A DNA stretch of 64,000 nucleotides from Homarus americanus (lineage: Eukaryota; Arthropoda; Malacostraca; Decapoda; Nephropidae). Shown piece by piece: positions 1-14,019 of the stretch. A model generated the notes under the pieces. It searched no databases. It was not told the DNA's origin and was given only the letters and a program-made list of their open reading frames with translations. A program made the translations under genes and the position numbers. The stretch covers positions 1 through 64,000 of the forward strand of contig NW_024742403.1 of the NCBI RefSeq assembly GCF_018991925.1, read 5' to 3'. Position 1 is the stretch's first letter. Each line of letters begins with the position of its first letter.

Positions 1-1150
1 ATAAGACAACTCAAAAGCCTTGAGGTAGTGCAAAATGAACCATACGCATAATTCCCAGGATGCCCCAAAATCAACCAATTGCCAAACATATGAAACTCAC
101 TACCTCCATCTGAGAGGATAGCTCTACTTAATACCATGTTTTCTGTCAAAGATTTGAACAATGGTCCCAAACTAGCTCAAACTGAGTTGATGTTCTATCT
201 TCTAAGTAATCCGACTATCTCGCTAACCTTTGCAGATCTCTTTGACTGAATGTCCAATCACCCAGACGAACCCATTAATGCCATTCCTCGGCTGGATATA
301 TCAGTTCCTATTAATTACACTCTGTTGGTAGTAAGCGTAAACACATATCATGAAGTGATGTCAGACTAGAAACAATAACAGACATAGAGAGTATTAAATC
401 AAGTGAATATTTATGCTTTTACTGATGGTTCTGTGCATACAAACACAGGTAGAACAGGCTGTGCAATTGTAATATATAAAAAGTGATGATAGTGTCAAAC
501 AAGCAAGGCTAACAACTGGGCCTACGTGCAATTAACTGGAATCTACTTAGCCACACACTACCTTACAGAAAATGGAGGTGGGTGATATTCTGTGACTCTC
601 AAAGTGCTTTGAAATCAATGAACAGCCGTTAGGCTCTATGTCTAAGTTGTATGTGATATTAAAAGAAATGAGATAACTGCCAATGAGAACAACTCTTGTA
701 TCTAATTTGTGTGGATTGCGTCCCATGTTGGAATTAGTATCATGACCGTTAGCGATGGGAATGAGGCATGTAAGGAAAATGTTGAGTGACCTTGGCCTGT
801 CCATTGCTGTACTTATTCAAGTCAGAATCATGAACTCTGTGAGTAGAAGAAGAACTGAAATGCAGAGAGACAGCAGTTGTAGCATTAGTAAATATGACAA
901 ATTTTGTGACGGTACCGGTACAGCATAACGCAGAAACCAGACAATGTGATGTAGTCGTGCCAGAATTAGGCTAACTACAGTCACATCTGGCAGTAACGCT
1001 GTACCCATACCAGAACACTCAGCATGTAAACTTTGTGACAAACCTCTAAGGCTACACTTTACTATGTTATTGAATGTGACACTGTCAAAGGCTTCAGGCC
1101 ACCTGGCTTATTGTATCATGAATTTGTAATTACTACATTGAATCAGGGGT
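1..1150 (+). pseudogene. Decayed LINE ORF2 C-terminus with RNase H domain
   Basis: The plus strand, read across frameshifts, gives the tail of a non-LTR retrotransposon polyprotein. Near 1-60 there is a reverse-transcriptase thumb-like stretch (LKSLEVVQNEPYA, then a degraded GCP motif), which in this family precedes the connection region. At about 415-475 the reading FTDGSVHTNTGRTGCA is the first RNase H strand with its catalytic aspartate. Around 590-610 CDSQSAL-like residues appear in broken form, and near 705-735 VWIASHVGIS matches the RNase H WIPSHVGI motif. Frames change several times and stops are frequent, so the copy is dead. LINEs with a C-terminal RNase H belong mainly to the I, R1 and Jockey groups; the exact clade cannot be set. 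Its 5' part lies outside the window. The 3' limit is a guess from loss of coding signal. Confidence 0.7.
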
Positions 1151-1283
1151 GGCGAGACTTCTTGCTGTTTATCCCAAATTTGCTAGCCCACACTGATTAG
1201 TCTTCAATTAGGATATGGCGTCCAATGTACAGTATATGAACCACTGTCTTGCATGGCAGTGAACAGTGACATTACCCACATGA

Positions 1284-1398
<115 letters not shown>

Positions 1399-1589
1399 GC
1401 TGTCAATGAATATGATGTGTTTCTTTGTGTATGAACCTCTGTCCTGTGGCAGTGAGAAGTGATACCACCTCAGTGTCAAGAGCCTGACTGAATTACTTAG
1501 AATAGGCAAACTGCTACAAACTTTGTCAATAAATTTGTTAAACTTAAAAAGCCTTAGTTAAAAAAAAGAGGACCAGCAAAGTTACATTT

Positions 1590-1720
1590 CCAGTCAGATC
1601 TATTCTCAGTCAGGTCTATTCTCAAGCAGGTCTATTCTTAGTCAGGTTTATTTCCAGTCAGGTCTATTCCCAGTCAGGTCTATTCTCAGTCAGGTCTAAT
1701 CCTAGTCAGGTCTAATCCCA
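1590..1720. repeat. 16-bp tandem repeat, about eight copies
   Basis: Imperfect tandem copies of a unit close to CAGTCAGGTCTATTCT. Variants differ at one to three positions, for example CTAATC for CTATTC in the last two copies. The flanks 1396-1589 and 1721-1957 show no gene, RNA or transposon signal that I can support. Confidence 0.9.
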
Positions 1721-1957
1721 CTGATAATCAGACAAATCTGATGGATGGTCGTAGTTTTCATAATTGGAGCCACAACAACTGTAGCTTCATCTTGAAGAAC
1801 AATTGATCGTGAAAAGAATAAAATGATTGACAGAAAAGTTTGGAAAATAAATCACTAAAGATGTAAGAGTCGCCAGTGTCTAGACATTGGTGACGGAGCA
1901 GTGACCATTGCTTGTATATACTGGGAAGCATTTCTCCACACAGACACAATAGTAAAC

Positions 1958-4900
1958 GTCACCATGCAGTAGTCGGCAGTACTAGGGTCACCATGGGCTA
2001 GTCGGCGCAGTACCAGGTCTCATATTGGACGGCAATACTAGGGTCACCATGCACTAGTCGCAGTACCAGGATCACCATGCACTAGAGGGCAGTACCAGGG
2101 TTACCATGAAAGAGGGCAGTACCAGGGTCACCATGGGCTAGACGGCAGGGATCACCGCACTAGTCGGCAGTACCAGGGTCACCATGCACTAGTCGGCAGT
2201 ACCAGGGTCACCATGCATTAGTCGGCAGTACCAGGTCACCATGCACCGTCGGCAGTACCAGGCCACCATGCACTAGTCGGCGTACCAGGTCACCATGCAC
2301 TAGTCAGCAGTACCAGGGTCACCATGACTACAGTCGGCAGTACCAGGTCACCATGCACCAGACGGCAGTACCAGGGTCACCATGCACTAGACGGCAGTAC
2401 CAGGGTCACCATGCACTAGAGGGCAGTACCAGGTCACCATGCACAAACGGCAGTACCAGGTCACCATGCACCAGACGCAGTACCAGGTCACCATGAACTG
2501 GCGGCAGTACCAGGTCACCATGCACTAGACGGCAGTACCAGGGTCACCATGCACTAGTCGGCAGTACCAGGTCAATGCACTAGAGGGCAGTACCAGGTCA
2601 CCATGCACTAGACGGCAGTACCAGGGTCACCATGCACTAGTCGGCAGTACCAGGGTCACCATGCACTAGTCGGCAGTACTAGGGTCACCATGCAGTTGCG
2701 GCAGTACCAGGGTCACCATGCACTAGTCGGCAGTACCAGGGTCACCATGCACTGTCGGCAGTACCAGGGTCACCTGCACTACCGGCAGTACCAGGTCACC
2801 ATGCACTAGTCGGCAGTACCAGGGTCACCCGCACCAGACGGCAGTACCAGGGTCACCGCAATCAGTCAGCAGTACCAGGGTCACCATGCACTAGTCGGCA
2901 GTACCAGGGTCACCATGCACTAGTCAGCAGTACCAGGTCACCATGCACTAGTCGGCAGTACCAGGGTCACCATGCACTAGTCGGCAGTACCAGGGTCACC
3001 ATGCACTAGTCGGCAGTACCAGGGTCACCATGCACCAGTCAGGCAGTACCAGGTCACCATGCACCAGTCGGCAGTACCAGGTCACCATGCACCAGTCGGC
3101 AGTACCAGGGTCACCATGCACTAGACGGCAGTACCAGGGTCACCATGCACCAAGCAGCAGTACCAGGGTCACCATGCACTAGTCGCAGTACCAGGGTCAC
3201 CATGAATAGAGGGCGTGCCAGGGTCACCATGCACCAAACGGCAGTACCAGGGTCACCATGCACCAGACGGCAGTACCAGGGTCACCTGGCACCAGACGGC
3301 AGTACCAGGGTCACCATGAACCAGGAGGCGTGCCAGGGTCACCATGCACCAAACGGCAGTACCAGGGTCACCATGAACTAGACGCAGTACCAGGTCACCA
3401 TGAACCAGAGGGCAGTGCCAGGGTCACCATGCACTAAACGGCAGTACCAGGGTCACCATGAACCAGACGGCAGTACCAGGGTCACCATGAACCAGGAGGG
3501 CAGTACCAGGGTCACCATGCACTAAACGGCAGCTACGGTCACCATGCACTAGTCGGCAGTACCAGGTCACCATGCACTAGTCGGCAGTACCAGGGTCACC
3601 ATGCAGTCGTGGCAGTACCAGGGTCACCATGCATTAGTCGGCAGTACCAGGGTCACCATGCACTAGTCGGCAGTACCAGGGTCACCATGCACTACTGGCA
3701 GTACCAGGGTCACCATGCACTAGTCGGCAGTACCAGGGTCACCACACCAGACGGCAGTACCAGGGCCTGGCACCAGTCAGCAGTACCAGGGTCACCATGC
3801 ACCAGTCGGCAGTACCAGGGTCACCATGCACTAGTCGGCAGTACCAGGGTCACCATGCACTAGTCGGCAGTACCAGGGTCACCATGCACTAGTCGGCAGT
3901 ACCAGGTCACCATGCACTAGTCGGCAGTACCAGGTCACCATGCACTAGTCGGCAGTACCAGGTCACCATGCACTAGACGGCAGTACCAGGGTCACCATGC
4001 ACTAGACGGCAGTACCAGGGTCACCATGCACTAGAGGGCAGTGCCAGGGTCACCATGACTCAAACGGCAGTACCAGGTCACCATGAACTAGACGCAGTAC
4101 CAGGGTCACCATGAACTAGAGGGCAGTGCCAGGGTCACCATGCACTAGACGGCAGTACCAGGGTCACCATGCACCAGACGGCAGTACCAGGGTCACCATG
4201 CACAGTCGGCAGTACCAGGGTCACCATGCACTAGTCGGCAGTACCAGGTCACCATGCACTAGTCGGCAGTACCAGGGTCACCATGCACTAGTCGGCAGTA
4301 CCAGGGTCACCATGCACTAGTCGGCAGTACCAGGTCACCATGCACTAGTCGGCAGTACCAGGGTCACCGATTCACTTCGGCAGTACCAGGGTCACCATGA
4401 CCAGTCGGCAGTACCAGGTCACCATGCACTAGTCGGCAGTACCAGGTCACCATGCACCAGTCGGCAGTACCAGGGTCACCACGCACAAGTCGGCAGTACC
4501 AGGTCACCGCGCATAGTCGGCAGCACCAGGGTCACCATGCACTAGTCAGCAGTACCAGGGTCACCACACCAGTCGGCAGTACCAGGCACCATGCACTAGT
4601 CGGCAGTACCAGGGTCACCATGCACTAGTCGGCAGTACCAGGGTCACCATGGCACCAGTACGGCAGTACCGGGTCACCATGCACTAGACGCAGTACCAGG
4701 GTCACCATGCACCAGACGAGTACCAGGGTCACCATGAACCAGAGGGCAGTGCCAGGTCACCATGCACTAGACGGCAGTACCAGGGTCACCATGAACAGAC
4801 GCAGTACCAGGGTCACCATGCACCAGAGGCAGTGCCAGGTCACCATGCACTAAACGGCAGTACCAGGGTCACCATGAACCAGACGGCAGTACAGGGTCCG

Positions 4901-7900
4901 CATGAACCAGAGGGCAGTACCAGTCACCATGCACTAAACGGCAGTACGACGGTCACCGTGCACTAGTCGGCAGTACCAGGGTCACCATGCACTAGTCGGC
5001 AGTACCAGGGTCACCGCGTCGCAGTACCGATGCGCCTGGCGATTAAGTCGCAGTACCAGGTCACCATGCACTAGTCGGCAGTACCAGGGTCACCATGCAC
5101 TAGTCGGCAGTACCAGGGTCACCATGCACCAGTCGGCAGTACCAGGGTCACCAGGCACCAGAGCGGCAGTACCAGGGTCACCATGCACCAGACAGCAATA
5201 GCGGTCACCATGCACCAGTCGGCAGTACCAGGGTCACCAATGACCAGTCGCGCACCAGGGTCACCATGATTGTCGGCAGTACCAGGGTCACCATGCACTA
5301 GTCGGCAGTACCAGGTCACCATGCACCAGTCGGCAGTACCAGGGTCACCATGCACCATAGTGGCAGTACCAGGGTCACCACCAGACGGCAGTACCAGGGT
5401 CACCATGCACCAGACGGCAGTACCAGGGTCACCATGCACTAGAGGGCAGCCAGGTCACCATGCACCAGACGGCAGTACCAGGTCACCATGAACCAGACGC
5501 AGCCTAGGGTCACCATGCACTAGACGGCAGTACCAGGTCACGCACGGCAGCAGTACCAGGGTCACCATGCACTAGACGGCAGTACCAGGTCACCGCGCAA
5601 TCACGGTGCCAGGGTCACCATGCACCAGACGGCAGTACCAGGGTCACCATGCACTAACCGGCAGTACCAGGGTCACCATGCACTAGACGCAGTACCAGGG
5701 TCACCATGCACTAGAGGCAAAAGGTCACCATGCACCAAACGGCAGTACCAGGTCACCATGAACCAGACGGCAGTACCAGGTCACCATGAACTAGAGGGGC
5801 GCCAGGGTCACCATGCACCAAACCAGTACTAGGGTCACCATGACCAGTCGGCAGTACCAGGGTCACCCTGCACTCAGCGGCACCAGGGCCACGGCGTGCG
5901 GCAAAGGTCACCATGCACAGTCGGCAGTACCAGGTCACCATACCCTAGTCGGCAGTACCAGGGTCACCATGCACTACCGGCAGTACCAGGTCACCACGTA
6001 ACAGTCGGCGCACAGGGTCACCACACCAAGGCGCATGGGTCACCTGCTGCACAGTCAGCAGCAAGGGTCACCATGCACCAGTCGGCAGTACCAGGGTCAC
6101 CATACTAGTCGGCAGTGCCAAGGGTCACCATGCACCAGTCGGCAGTACCAGGGCACCATGCACCAGTCGGCAGTACCAGGTCACCATGCACCAGTCGGCA
6201 GTACCAGGGTCACCATGCACCAGCCGGCGCTACCAGGGTCACCATGCACTAGACGGCAGTACCAGGGTCACCATGCACTAGACGGCAGTACCAGGGTCAC
6301 CATGCACCAGACGTGCCAGGTCACCATGCACCAAACGGCAGTACCAGGGTCACCATGCACCAGACGGCAGTACCAGGTCACCATGCACAGATCCAGTACC
6401 AGGGTCACCATGCACTAGTCGGCAGTACCAGGTCACCATGCACTAGAGTGGCAGTACCAGGGTCACCATGCACTGCAGTACCAGGGTCACCATGCACCAG
6501 ACGGCAGTACCAGGGTCACCATGCACTGGAGGCAGTACCAGGGTCACCATGCAACAAGTCGGCAAAGGGTCACCATGCACTAGACGGCAGTACCAGGTCA
6601 CCATGCACCAGACGGCAGACCAGGTCATTGCACCAGACGGCAGTGCCAGGTCACCATGCACCAGACGCAGTACCAGGTCACCGCGTAATTAGACGGCAGT
6701 ACCAGGTCACCATGCACCAGACGGCAGTAGGTCACCAGCCTGAGGCAACCAGGGTCACCATGCACCAGACGGCAGTACCAGGGTCAATGCACTAGTCGGC
6801 AGTACCAGGGTCACCATGCACTAGACGGCAGTACCAGGGTCACCATGCACTAGTCGGCAGTACCAGGTCACCATGCACCAGTCGGCAGTACCAGGTCACC
6901 ATGCACTAGACGGCAGTACCAGGGTCACATTACGTACCGACGCAGTACCAGGGTCACCATGCACTAAACGGTACCAGGGTCACCATGCACCAGACGGCAG
7001 TACCAGGGCACCATGCACAGCGGCAGTACCAGGGTCACCATGCACTAGAGGCAGTACTGCGGTCACCATGCACTAAGTCGGCAGTACCAGGGTCACCATG
7101 AACTAGACGGCAGTAAGGGTCACCATGACCAGAGTGGCAGTGCCAGGTCACCATGCACCAAACGGCAGTACCAGGGTCACCATGAACTAGAGGGCAGTGC
7201 CGGGTCACCATGCACTAAACGGCAGTACCAGGGTCACCATGAACCAGAGGGCAGTACCAGGGTCACCATGCACTAGTCGGCAGTACCAGGGTCACCATGA
7301 ACTAGAGGGCAGTACCAGGGTCACCATGCACTAGTCGGCAGTACTAGCACCATGCACCAGTCGGCAGTACCAGGTCACCATGCACTAGTCGGCAGTAAAA
7401 GCCCCCAGGTACCGCACTCAGACGGCAGTACCAGGTCACCATGCACTAGTCGCAGTACCAGGTTCACCATAGTCAGCAACTAAACCATGTGGCGTCGGTA
7501 GTACCAGGGTCACCATGCACTAGTCGGCAGTACCAGTCACCATGCATTAGTCAGCAGTACCAGGGTCACCATGCACCTAGTCGGCAGTACCAGGTCACCA
7601 TGCACCAGTCGGCAGTACCAGGCCACCATGCACTAGTCGGCAGCACCAGGTCACCATGCACTACCGGCAGTACCAGGTCACCATGCACCAGTCGGCAGTA
7701 CCAGGGTCACCATGCACTGGAGGGTACCAGGGTCACCATGCACTAGAGGGCAGTACCACGAGCGATGCACCAGCAGCAGTACCAGGTCACCATACCAGGG
7801 CAGTACTAGGTCGCCAGTCGGCAGTACCAGGGTCACCATGCACTAGTCGGCAGTACCAGTCACCATGCACTAGTCGGCAGTACCAGGTCACCATGCACTA

Positions 7901-10900
7901 GTCGGCAGTACCAGGGTCACCATGCACCACTTCGGCAGTACTAGGGTCACCATGCACCAGTCGGCAGTACCAGGTCACCATGCACTAGTCGGCATACCAG
8001 GTCACCATGCACCAGTCGGCAGTACCAGGGTCACCGCGCACTAGTCGGCAGTACCAGGTCACCATGCATTAGTCAGCAGTACCAGGGTCACCATGCACTG
8101 TCGGCAGTACCGAACTAGACGGCAGTACCAGGTCACCATGCACTACCGGCAGTACCAGGTCAGCACTGTCGGCAGTACCAGGGTCACCATTCACTAGTCG
8201 GCAGTACCAGTCACCATGCACTAGTCGGCAGTACCAGGGCCCATGCCAGTCAGCAGTACCAGGTCACCATGCACCAGTCGGCAGTACCAGGTCACCATGC
8301 ATTAGTCAGCAGTACCAGGTCACCATGCACTAGTCGGCAGTACCAGGGTCACCATGCACTAGTCGGCAGTACCAGGGTCACCATGCACTGGGTCAGGCAC
8401 CAGGGTCAGGCAGTACCGGGTCACCATGCACCAGACGGCAGTACCAGGTCACCATGCACTAAACGGCAGTACCAGGGTCACCATGAACTAGACGCAGTAC
8501 CAGGCCTGGCGAACCAGAGGCAGTGCCAGGTCACATGAACTAGAGTGCCAGGGTCACCATGCACTAAACGGCAGCATCGGTCACCATGACCAGTCGGCAG
8601 TACCAGGTCACCATGCACGGCAGTACTAGGCCAGGCGGTCGGCAACAGGGTCACCATGCATTAGTCGGCAGTACCAGGTCACCATGCCAGTCGGCAGTAC
8701 CAGGGTCACCATGCACTACTCGGCAGTACTAGGGTCACCATGCACTGTCGGCAGTACAGGTCACCACACCAGACGGAGCACCAGGGTCACCATGCCCAGT
8801 CAGCAGTACCAGGGTCACCATGCACCAGTCGGCAAACCAGGGTCATGGCTGGTCAGCAGTACCAGGTCACCCATCAGTCGGCAGTACCAGGTCACCATGC
8901 CTGTCAGCAGTACCAGGGTCACCATGCACCAGTCGGCAGTACCAGGGCAACTCGCACTAGTCGGCAGTACCAGGGCACCATGCACTAGTCAGCAGTACCA
9001 GGGTCACCATGCACTAGTCGGCAGTACCAGGGTCACCATGCACCAGACGGCAGTACCAGGGTCACCATGCACCAGACGGCAGTACCAGGGTCACCATGAA
9101 CTAGAGGAGTGCCAGGGTCACCATGCACTAAACGGAGTACCAGGGTCACCATGAACTAGACGCAGTACCAGGGTCACCATGAACTAGAGGGCAGTGCCAG
9201 GGTCACCATGCACCAAACGGCAGTACCAGGGTCACCATGAACTAGACGGAGTCCAGGGTCACCATGAACTAGAGGGCAGTGCCAGGGTCACCATGCACTA
9301 AACGGCAGTACTATGGTCACCATGCACTAGTCGGCAGTACCAGGGTCACCATGCACTAGTCGGCAGTACTAGGGTCACCATGCAGTCGGCAGTACCAGGG
9401 TCACCATGCATTAGTCAGTACCAGGGTCACCATGCACAGTCGGCAGTACCAGGGTCACCATGCACTACTCGGCAGTACTAGGGTCACCATGCACTAGTCG
9501 GCAGTACTAGTCACCAAGCACTAGACGGCAGTACCAGGGTCACCATGCACTAGTCAGCAGTACCAGGGTCACCATGCACTAGTCGGCAGTACCAGGGTCA
9601 CCATGTATTAGTCGGTGGTACCAGGGTCACCATGCACTAGTCGGCAGTACCAGGTCACCATGCACTCAGACGGCAGTACCAAGGTCACCATGCACCACCG
9701 GCAGTACCAGGTCACCATGCATTAGTCAGCAGTACCAGGGTCACCATGCACTAGTCGGCAGTACCAGGGTCACCATGCACTAGTCGGCAGTACCAGGGTC
9801 ACCATGCACTAGTCGGCAGTACCAGGGTCACCATGAACTAGTCAGCAGTATCAGGGTCACCATGCACTAGACGGCAGTACCAGGGTCACCATGAACTAAA
9901 CGGCAGTACTAGGGTCACCATGCACTAGACGGCAGTACCAGGTCACCATGCACTAGACGGCAGTATCAGGTCACCATGTACTAGACGGCAGTACCAAGGT
10001 CACCATGCACTACCGGCAGTACCAGGTCACCATGCATTAGTCAGCAGTACCAGGGTCACCATGCACTCAGTGGCAGTACCAGGGTCACCATGCACTAGTC
10101 GGTAGTACCAGGGTCACCATGAACTAGTCGGTACCAGGGTCACCATGAACTAGTCAGCAGTATCAGGGTCACCATGCACTAGACGGCAGTGCCAGGGTCA
10201 CCATGCACTAAACGGCAGTTCTAGGGTCACCATGCACTAGACGGCAGTACCAGGGTCACCATGCACCAGACGGCAGTACCAGGTCACCATGCACTAGTCG
10301 GCAGTACCAGGTCACCATGCACTAGTCGGCAGTACCAGGGTCACCATGCACTAGTCGGCAGTACCAGGTCACCATGAACTAGTCAACAGTATCAGGTCAC
10401 CATGCACCAGACGGCAGTGCCAGGGTCACCATGCACTAAACGGCAGTACTAGGTCACCATGCACCAGACGGCAGTACCAGGTCACCATGCACTAGACGGC
10501 AGTACCAGGGTCACCATGTACTAGTCGGCAGTACCAGGGTCACCATGCACTAGACGGCAGTACCAGGTTACCATGTACTAGTCGGCAGTACCAGGGTCAC
10601 CATGCACCAGGACGGCAGTACTAGGGTCACCATGTACTAGTCGGCAGTACTTGGGTCACCATGCACTGACGGCAGTACCAGGGTCACCATACCAGAGGGC
10701 AGTGCCAGGTCACCATGCACTAGAGGGGCAGTGCCAGCCATGCACCAGACGGCAGTACCAGGTCACCATGTACTAGTCGGCAGTACCAGCGTCACCATGC
10801 ACTAGACGGCAGTATCAGGGTCACCATGCACTTGAGGGCAGTGCCAGGGTCACCATGCACTAAACGGCAGTACCAGGGTCACCATGCACTAGACGGCAGT

Positions 10901-13272
10901 ACCAGGGTCACCATGTACCAGACGGCAGTACCAGGTCACCATGCACCAAACGGCAGTACCAGGGTCACCATGCACTAGACGGCAGTACCAGGTCACCATG
11001 CACCTAAACGGTAGTACCAGGGTCACCATGCACCAAACGGCAGTACCAGGGTCACCATGCACTAGACGGCAGTACCAGGCTCGCGTACCAGACGGCAGTA
11101 CCAGGGTCACCATGGCTACGGCAGTACCATGGTCACCATGCACCAGACGGCAGTACCAGGTCACCATGCACTAAACGGCAGTACCAGGGTCACCATGCAC
11201 TAGACGGCAGTACCAGGGTCACTGTACTAGACGGCAGTACCAGGGTCACCATGTACTAGTCGGCAGTACCAGGGTCACCATGCACCAGAGGCAGTGCCAG
11301 GTCACCATCGCACCAGTCGGCAGTACCAGCGTCACCATGCACTAGACGGCAGTACCAGGGTCACCATGCACTTGAGGGCAGTGCCAGGGTCAGCAGCACC
11401 AGTCGGCAGTACCAGCGTCACCATGCACCAGACGGCAGTACCAGGGTCACCATGCACTAGAGGCAGTGCCAGGGTCACCATGCACTAGAGGGCAGTGCCA
11501 GGGTCACCATGCACCAGACGGCAGTACCAGGTCACCATGTACAGTCGGCAGTACCAGCGTCACCATGCACTAGACGGCAGTATGAGGGTCACCATGCACT
11601 TGAGGGCAGTGCCAGGTCACCATGCACTAAACGGCAGTACCAGGGTCACCATGACTAGACGGCAGTACCAGGGTCACCATGTACTAGACCGCAGTACCAG
11701 GGTCACCATGCTAAACGGCAGTACCAGGGTCACCATGCACTGACGGCAGTACCAGGGTCACCATGCTGGCAGTACCAGGGTCACCATACCTAGACGGCAG
11801 TACCAGGGTCACCATGCACAGACGGTAGTACCAGGGTCGCAATACCCCGCACAAACGGCAGTACCAGGGTCACCATGCACCAGACGGCAGTACCAAAGTT
11901 GCCACCATGCTGAGCAGGCAGTACCAGGGTCACCATGCACTAGACGGCAGTACCATGGTCACCATGCACTAGACGGCAGTACCAGGGTCACCATGCACTA
12001 AACGGCGTACCGGGTCTGCCGCACAGACGGCAGTACCGGGTGCCATGCTGAACGGCAGTACCAGGGTCACCAGCACTAATCGGCAGTACCGGGTCACCAT
12101 GCACTGAAGGGCAGTGCCAGGGTCACCATGCACTAGTCGGCAGTACCAGCGTCTGCACTGAACGGCAGTACCAGGGTCACCATGCGCCGAGGCAGTGCCA
12201 GGGTCACCATGCACTAGTCGGCAGTACCAGCGTCACCATGCACTAACAGCGGCAGTACCAGGGTCACCATGCACTAGAGGCAGTGCCAGGGTCTGCCGCT
12301 ATGAGGAGGCGTGCCAGGGTCACCATGCTGAACGACGGCAGTACCAGGGTCACCATGGACTAGTCGGCAGTACCAGGCGTCACCATGCGCCCAGACGGCA
12401 GTATCCAGGCCACCGCCGAGGCAGTGCAGGGTCACCATGCTAAACGGCAGTACCAGGGTCACCATGCGCAGACGGCAGTACCAGGGTCACCATGTACTAG
12501 ACGGCAGTACAAGTGTCACCGCACTAAACGGCACCAGGGTCACCATGCACTGAACGGCAGTACCAGGGTTACCATGCCCTAGACGGCAGTACCAGGTCAC
12601 CATGCGGACCGGTGCCGTACTAAACAGTATACCAGGGTCGCCATAAACGGCAGTACGGGGTCACCATGCACTAGACGGCAGTACCAGGGTCACCATGCTA
12701 GACGGCAGTACCAGGGTCACCATGCACTAGTAGGCAGTACCAGGGTCACCATGCACTAGACGGCAGTACCAGGGTCACCATGCACTAAACGGCAGTACCA
12801 GGGTCACCATGAACTAGACGCAGTACCAGGGTCACCATGAACTAGAGGGCAGTGCCAGGGTCACCATGAACTAGAGGGCAGTGCCAGGGTCACCATGCAC
12901 TAAACGGCAGTACTATGGTCACCATGCACTAGTCGGCAGTACCAGGGTCACCATGCACCAGTCGGCAGTACCAGCGTCACCATGCGGCCCAGACGGCAGT
13001 ACCAGGGTCACCATGCACTTGAGGGCAGTACCAGGGTCATCATGCACTAAACAGCAGTACTAGGGTCACCATGCACTAGATGGCAGTACCAGGGTCACCA
13101 TGCACTAAACGGCAGTACCAGGGTCACCATGCAATAGACGGCAGTACCAGGGTCACCATGCATTAGATAACAGTGCCAGGGTCACCATGCACTAAACAGC
13201 AGTACCAGGGTCACCATGCACTAAACGGCAGTACCAGGGTCACCATGCAATAGACGGCAGTACCAGGGTCAC
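1958..13272. repeat. 29-bp minisatellite array, left part
   Basis: About 390 tandem units with consensus CAGGGTCACCATGCACTAGT followed by CGGCAGTAC (29 bp). Main variants lie in the centre: AGTCGG, AGACGG, AAACGG and AGAGGG, the last nearly always paired with GTGCC instead of GTACC further along the unit. Many units lack one G (CAGGTCACC, 28 bp) and many have scattered single-base losses. Because 29 is not a multiple of three, any frame repeats only every 87 bp, giving spurious peptides such as VPGSPCTRRQYQGHHA; these are not genes. Units are clean at 12.7-13.27 kb but noisy at 5-9 kb and very degraded at 11.9-12.65 kb. The array stops inside a unit at the 3' end of the minus-strand CR1 element and resumes at 20984. 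Confidence 0.97.
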
Positions 13273-13339
13273 ATAAGAACATAAGAACATAAGAAAAAAA
13301 GGAGTCTGCAATAGGCCACTTGGCCTGTGCATGGCAGCT

Positions 13340-14015
13340 CTGTCGAGAGTTACTACCACTCTCTATCATCTATGTATCTATCTAGCCTCCTTTTAAAAGT
13401 TTCCAGCGTTCCAGCATTTACTACAAAGTTGCTAAGATTGTTCCACTCGTCCACCACCCTATTTGTGAACCAGTTCCTTCCTATCTCCCTCCTTAATCTA
13501 AACTTATCCAACTTAAATCCATTGCTACGAGTCCTATGCTGCTCGGATATTATAAGAACTTTATCTATATCTCCTTTATTGATTCCTTTCGCCCACTTAA
13601 TTATTTCTATCATATTTCCCCGCACTCTTCGTCTTTCTAGGGAATGCAAGTTTAGTTTCTTTAACTTATCTTGATATGGAAGGTTTCTGAGTCCCGGAAT
13701 CGTTTTCGTCCTTCTCCTCTGCACCGACTCCAGTTAATTGATATCCATTCTATAATGAGGGCACCAGAACTGAACAGCATAATTGAGGTGCGGCTTGACT
13801 AGCGCAAGATATAGTTTCAATAAGACCTCTGCACTCTTATTACTTACACTTCTAGATATAAAACCTAATACTCTGTTTGCCTTATTTCGAACATTAACGC
13901 TCTATTTTGTAGGCCGTCGGTCCGGGCTTACAAGTACCCCTAAGACTCTTTCACAAGTCGACTGCTTTAGGTTGATGTTATTAAGGCTGTATTGTTATGA
14001 GTTGGGGATTTAGAA
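13340..14015 (-). pseudogene. CR1 ORF2 C-terminal region
   Basis: Minus-strand translation gives NVRNKANRVLGFISRS, then LKLYLALVKPHLNYAVQFW, then LESVQRRRTK, ending in VVDEWNNLSNFVVNAGTLE and a final DDREW. This is the standard CR1-family region after the reverse-transcriptase palm, ending in the conserved VVDEWN-LP/S block. Frameshifts occur near 13725-13735. It joins the palm at 14632 once the LTR-like insertion 14020-14627 is removed. A related 3' fragment of the same family lies at 40681-40860. Confidence 0.85.
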
Positions 14016-14019
14016 TATA

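Noticed and set aside
3145..12582. Open frames with VPGSPC/RQYQGHH/GSTRVTMH repeats
   Set aside because: They are the three frames of the 29-bp minisatellite. They begin at the ATG within each unit and end at TAG in the CTAG of some units.
1958..13272. CRISPR-like array
   Set aside because: The units are contiguous with no unique spacers, and the context is eukaryotic with LINEs and SINEs.
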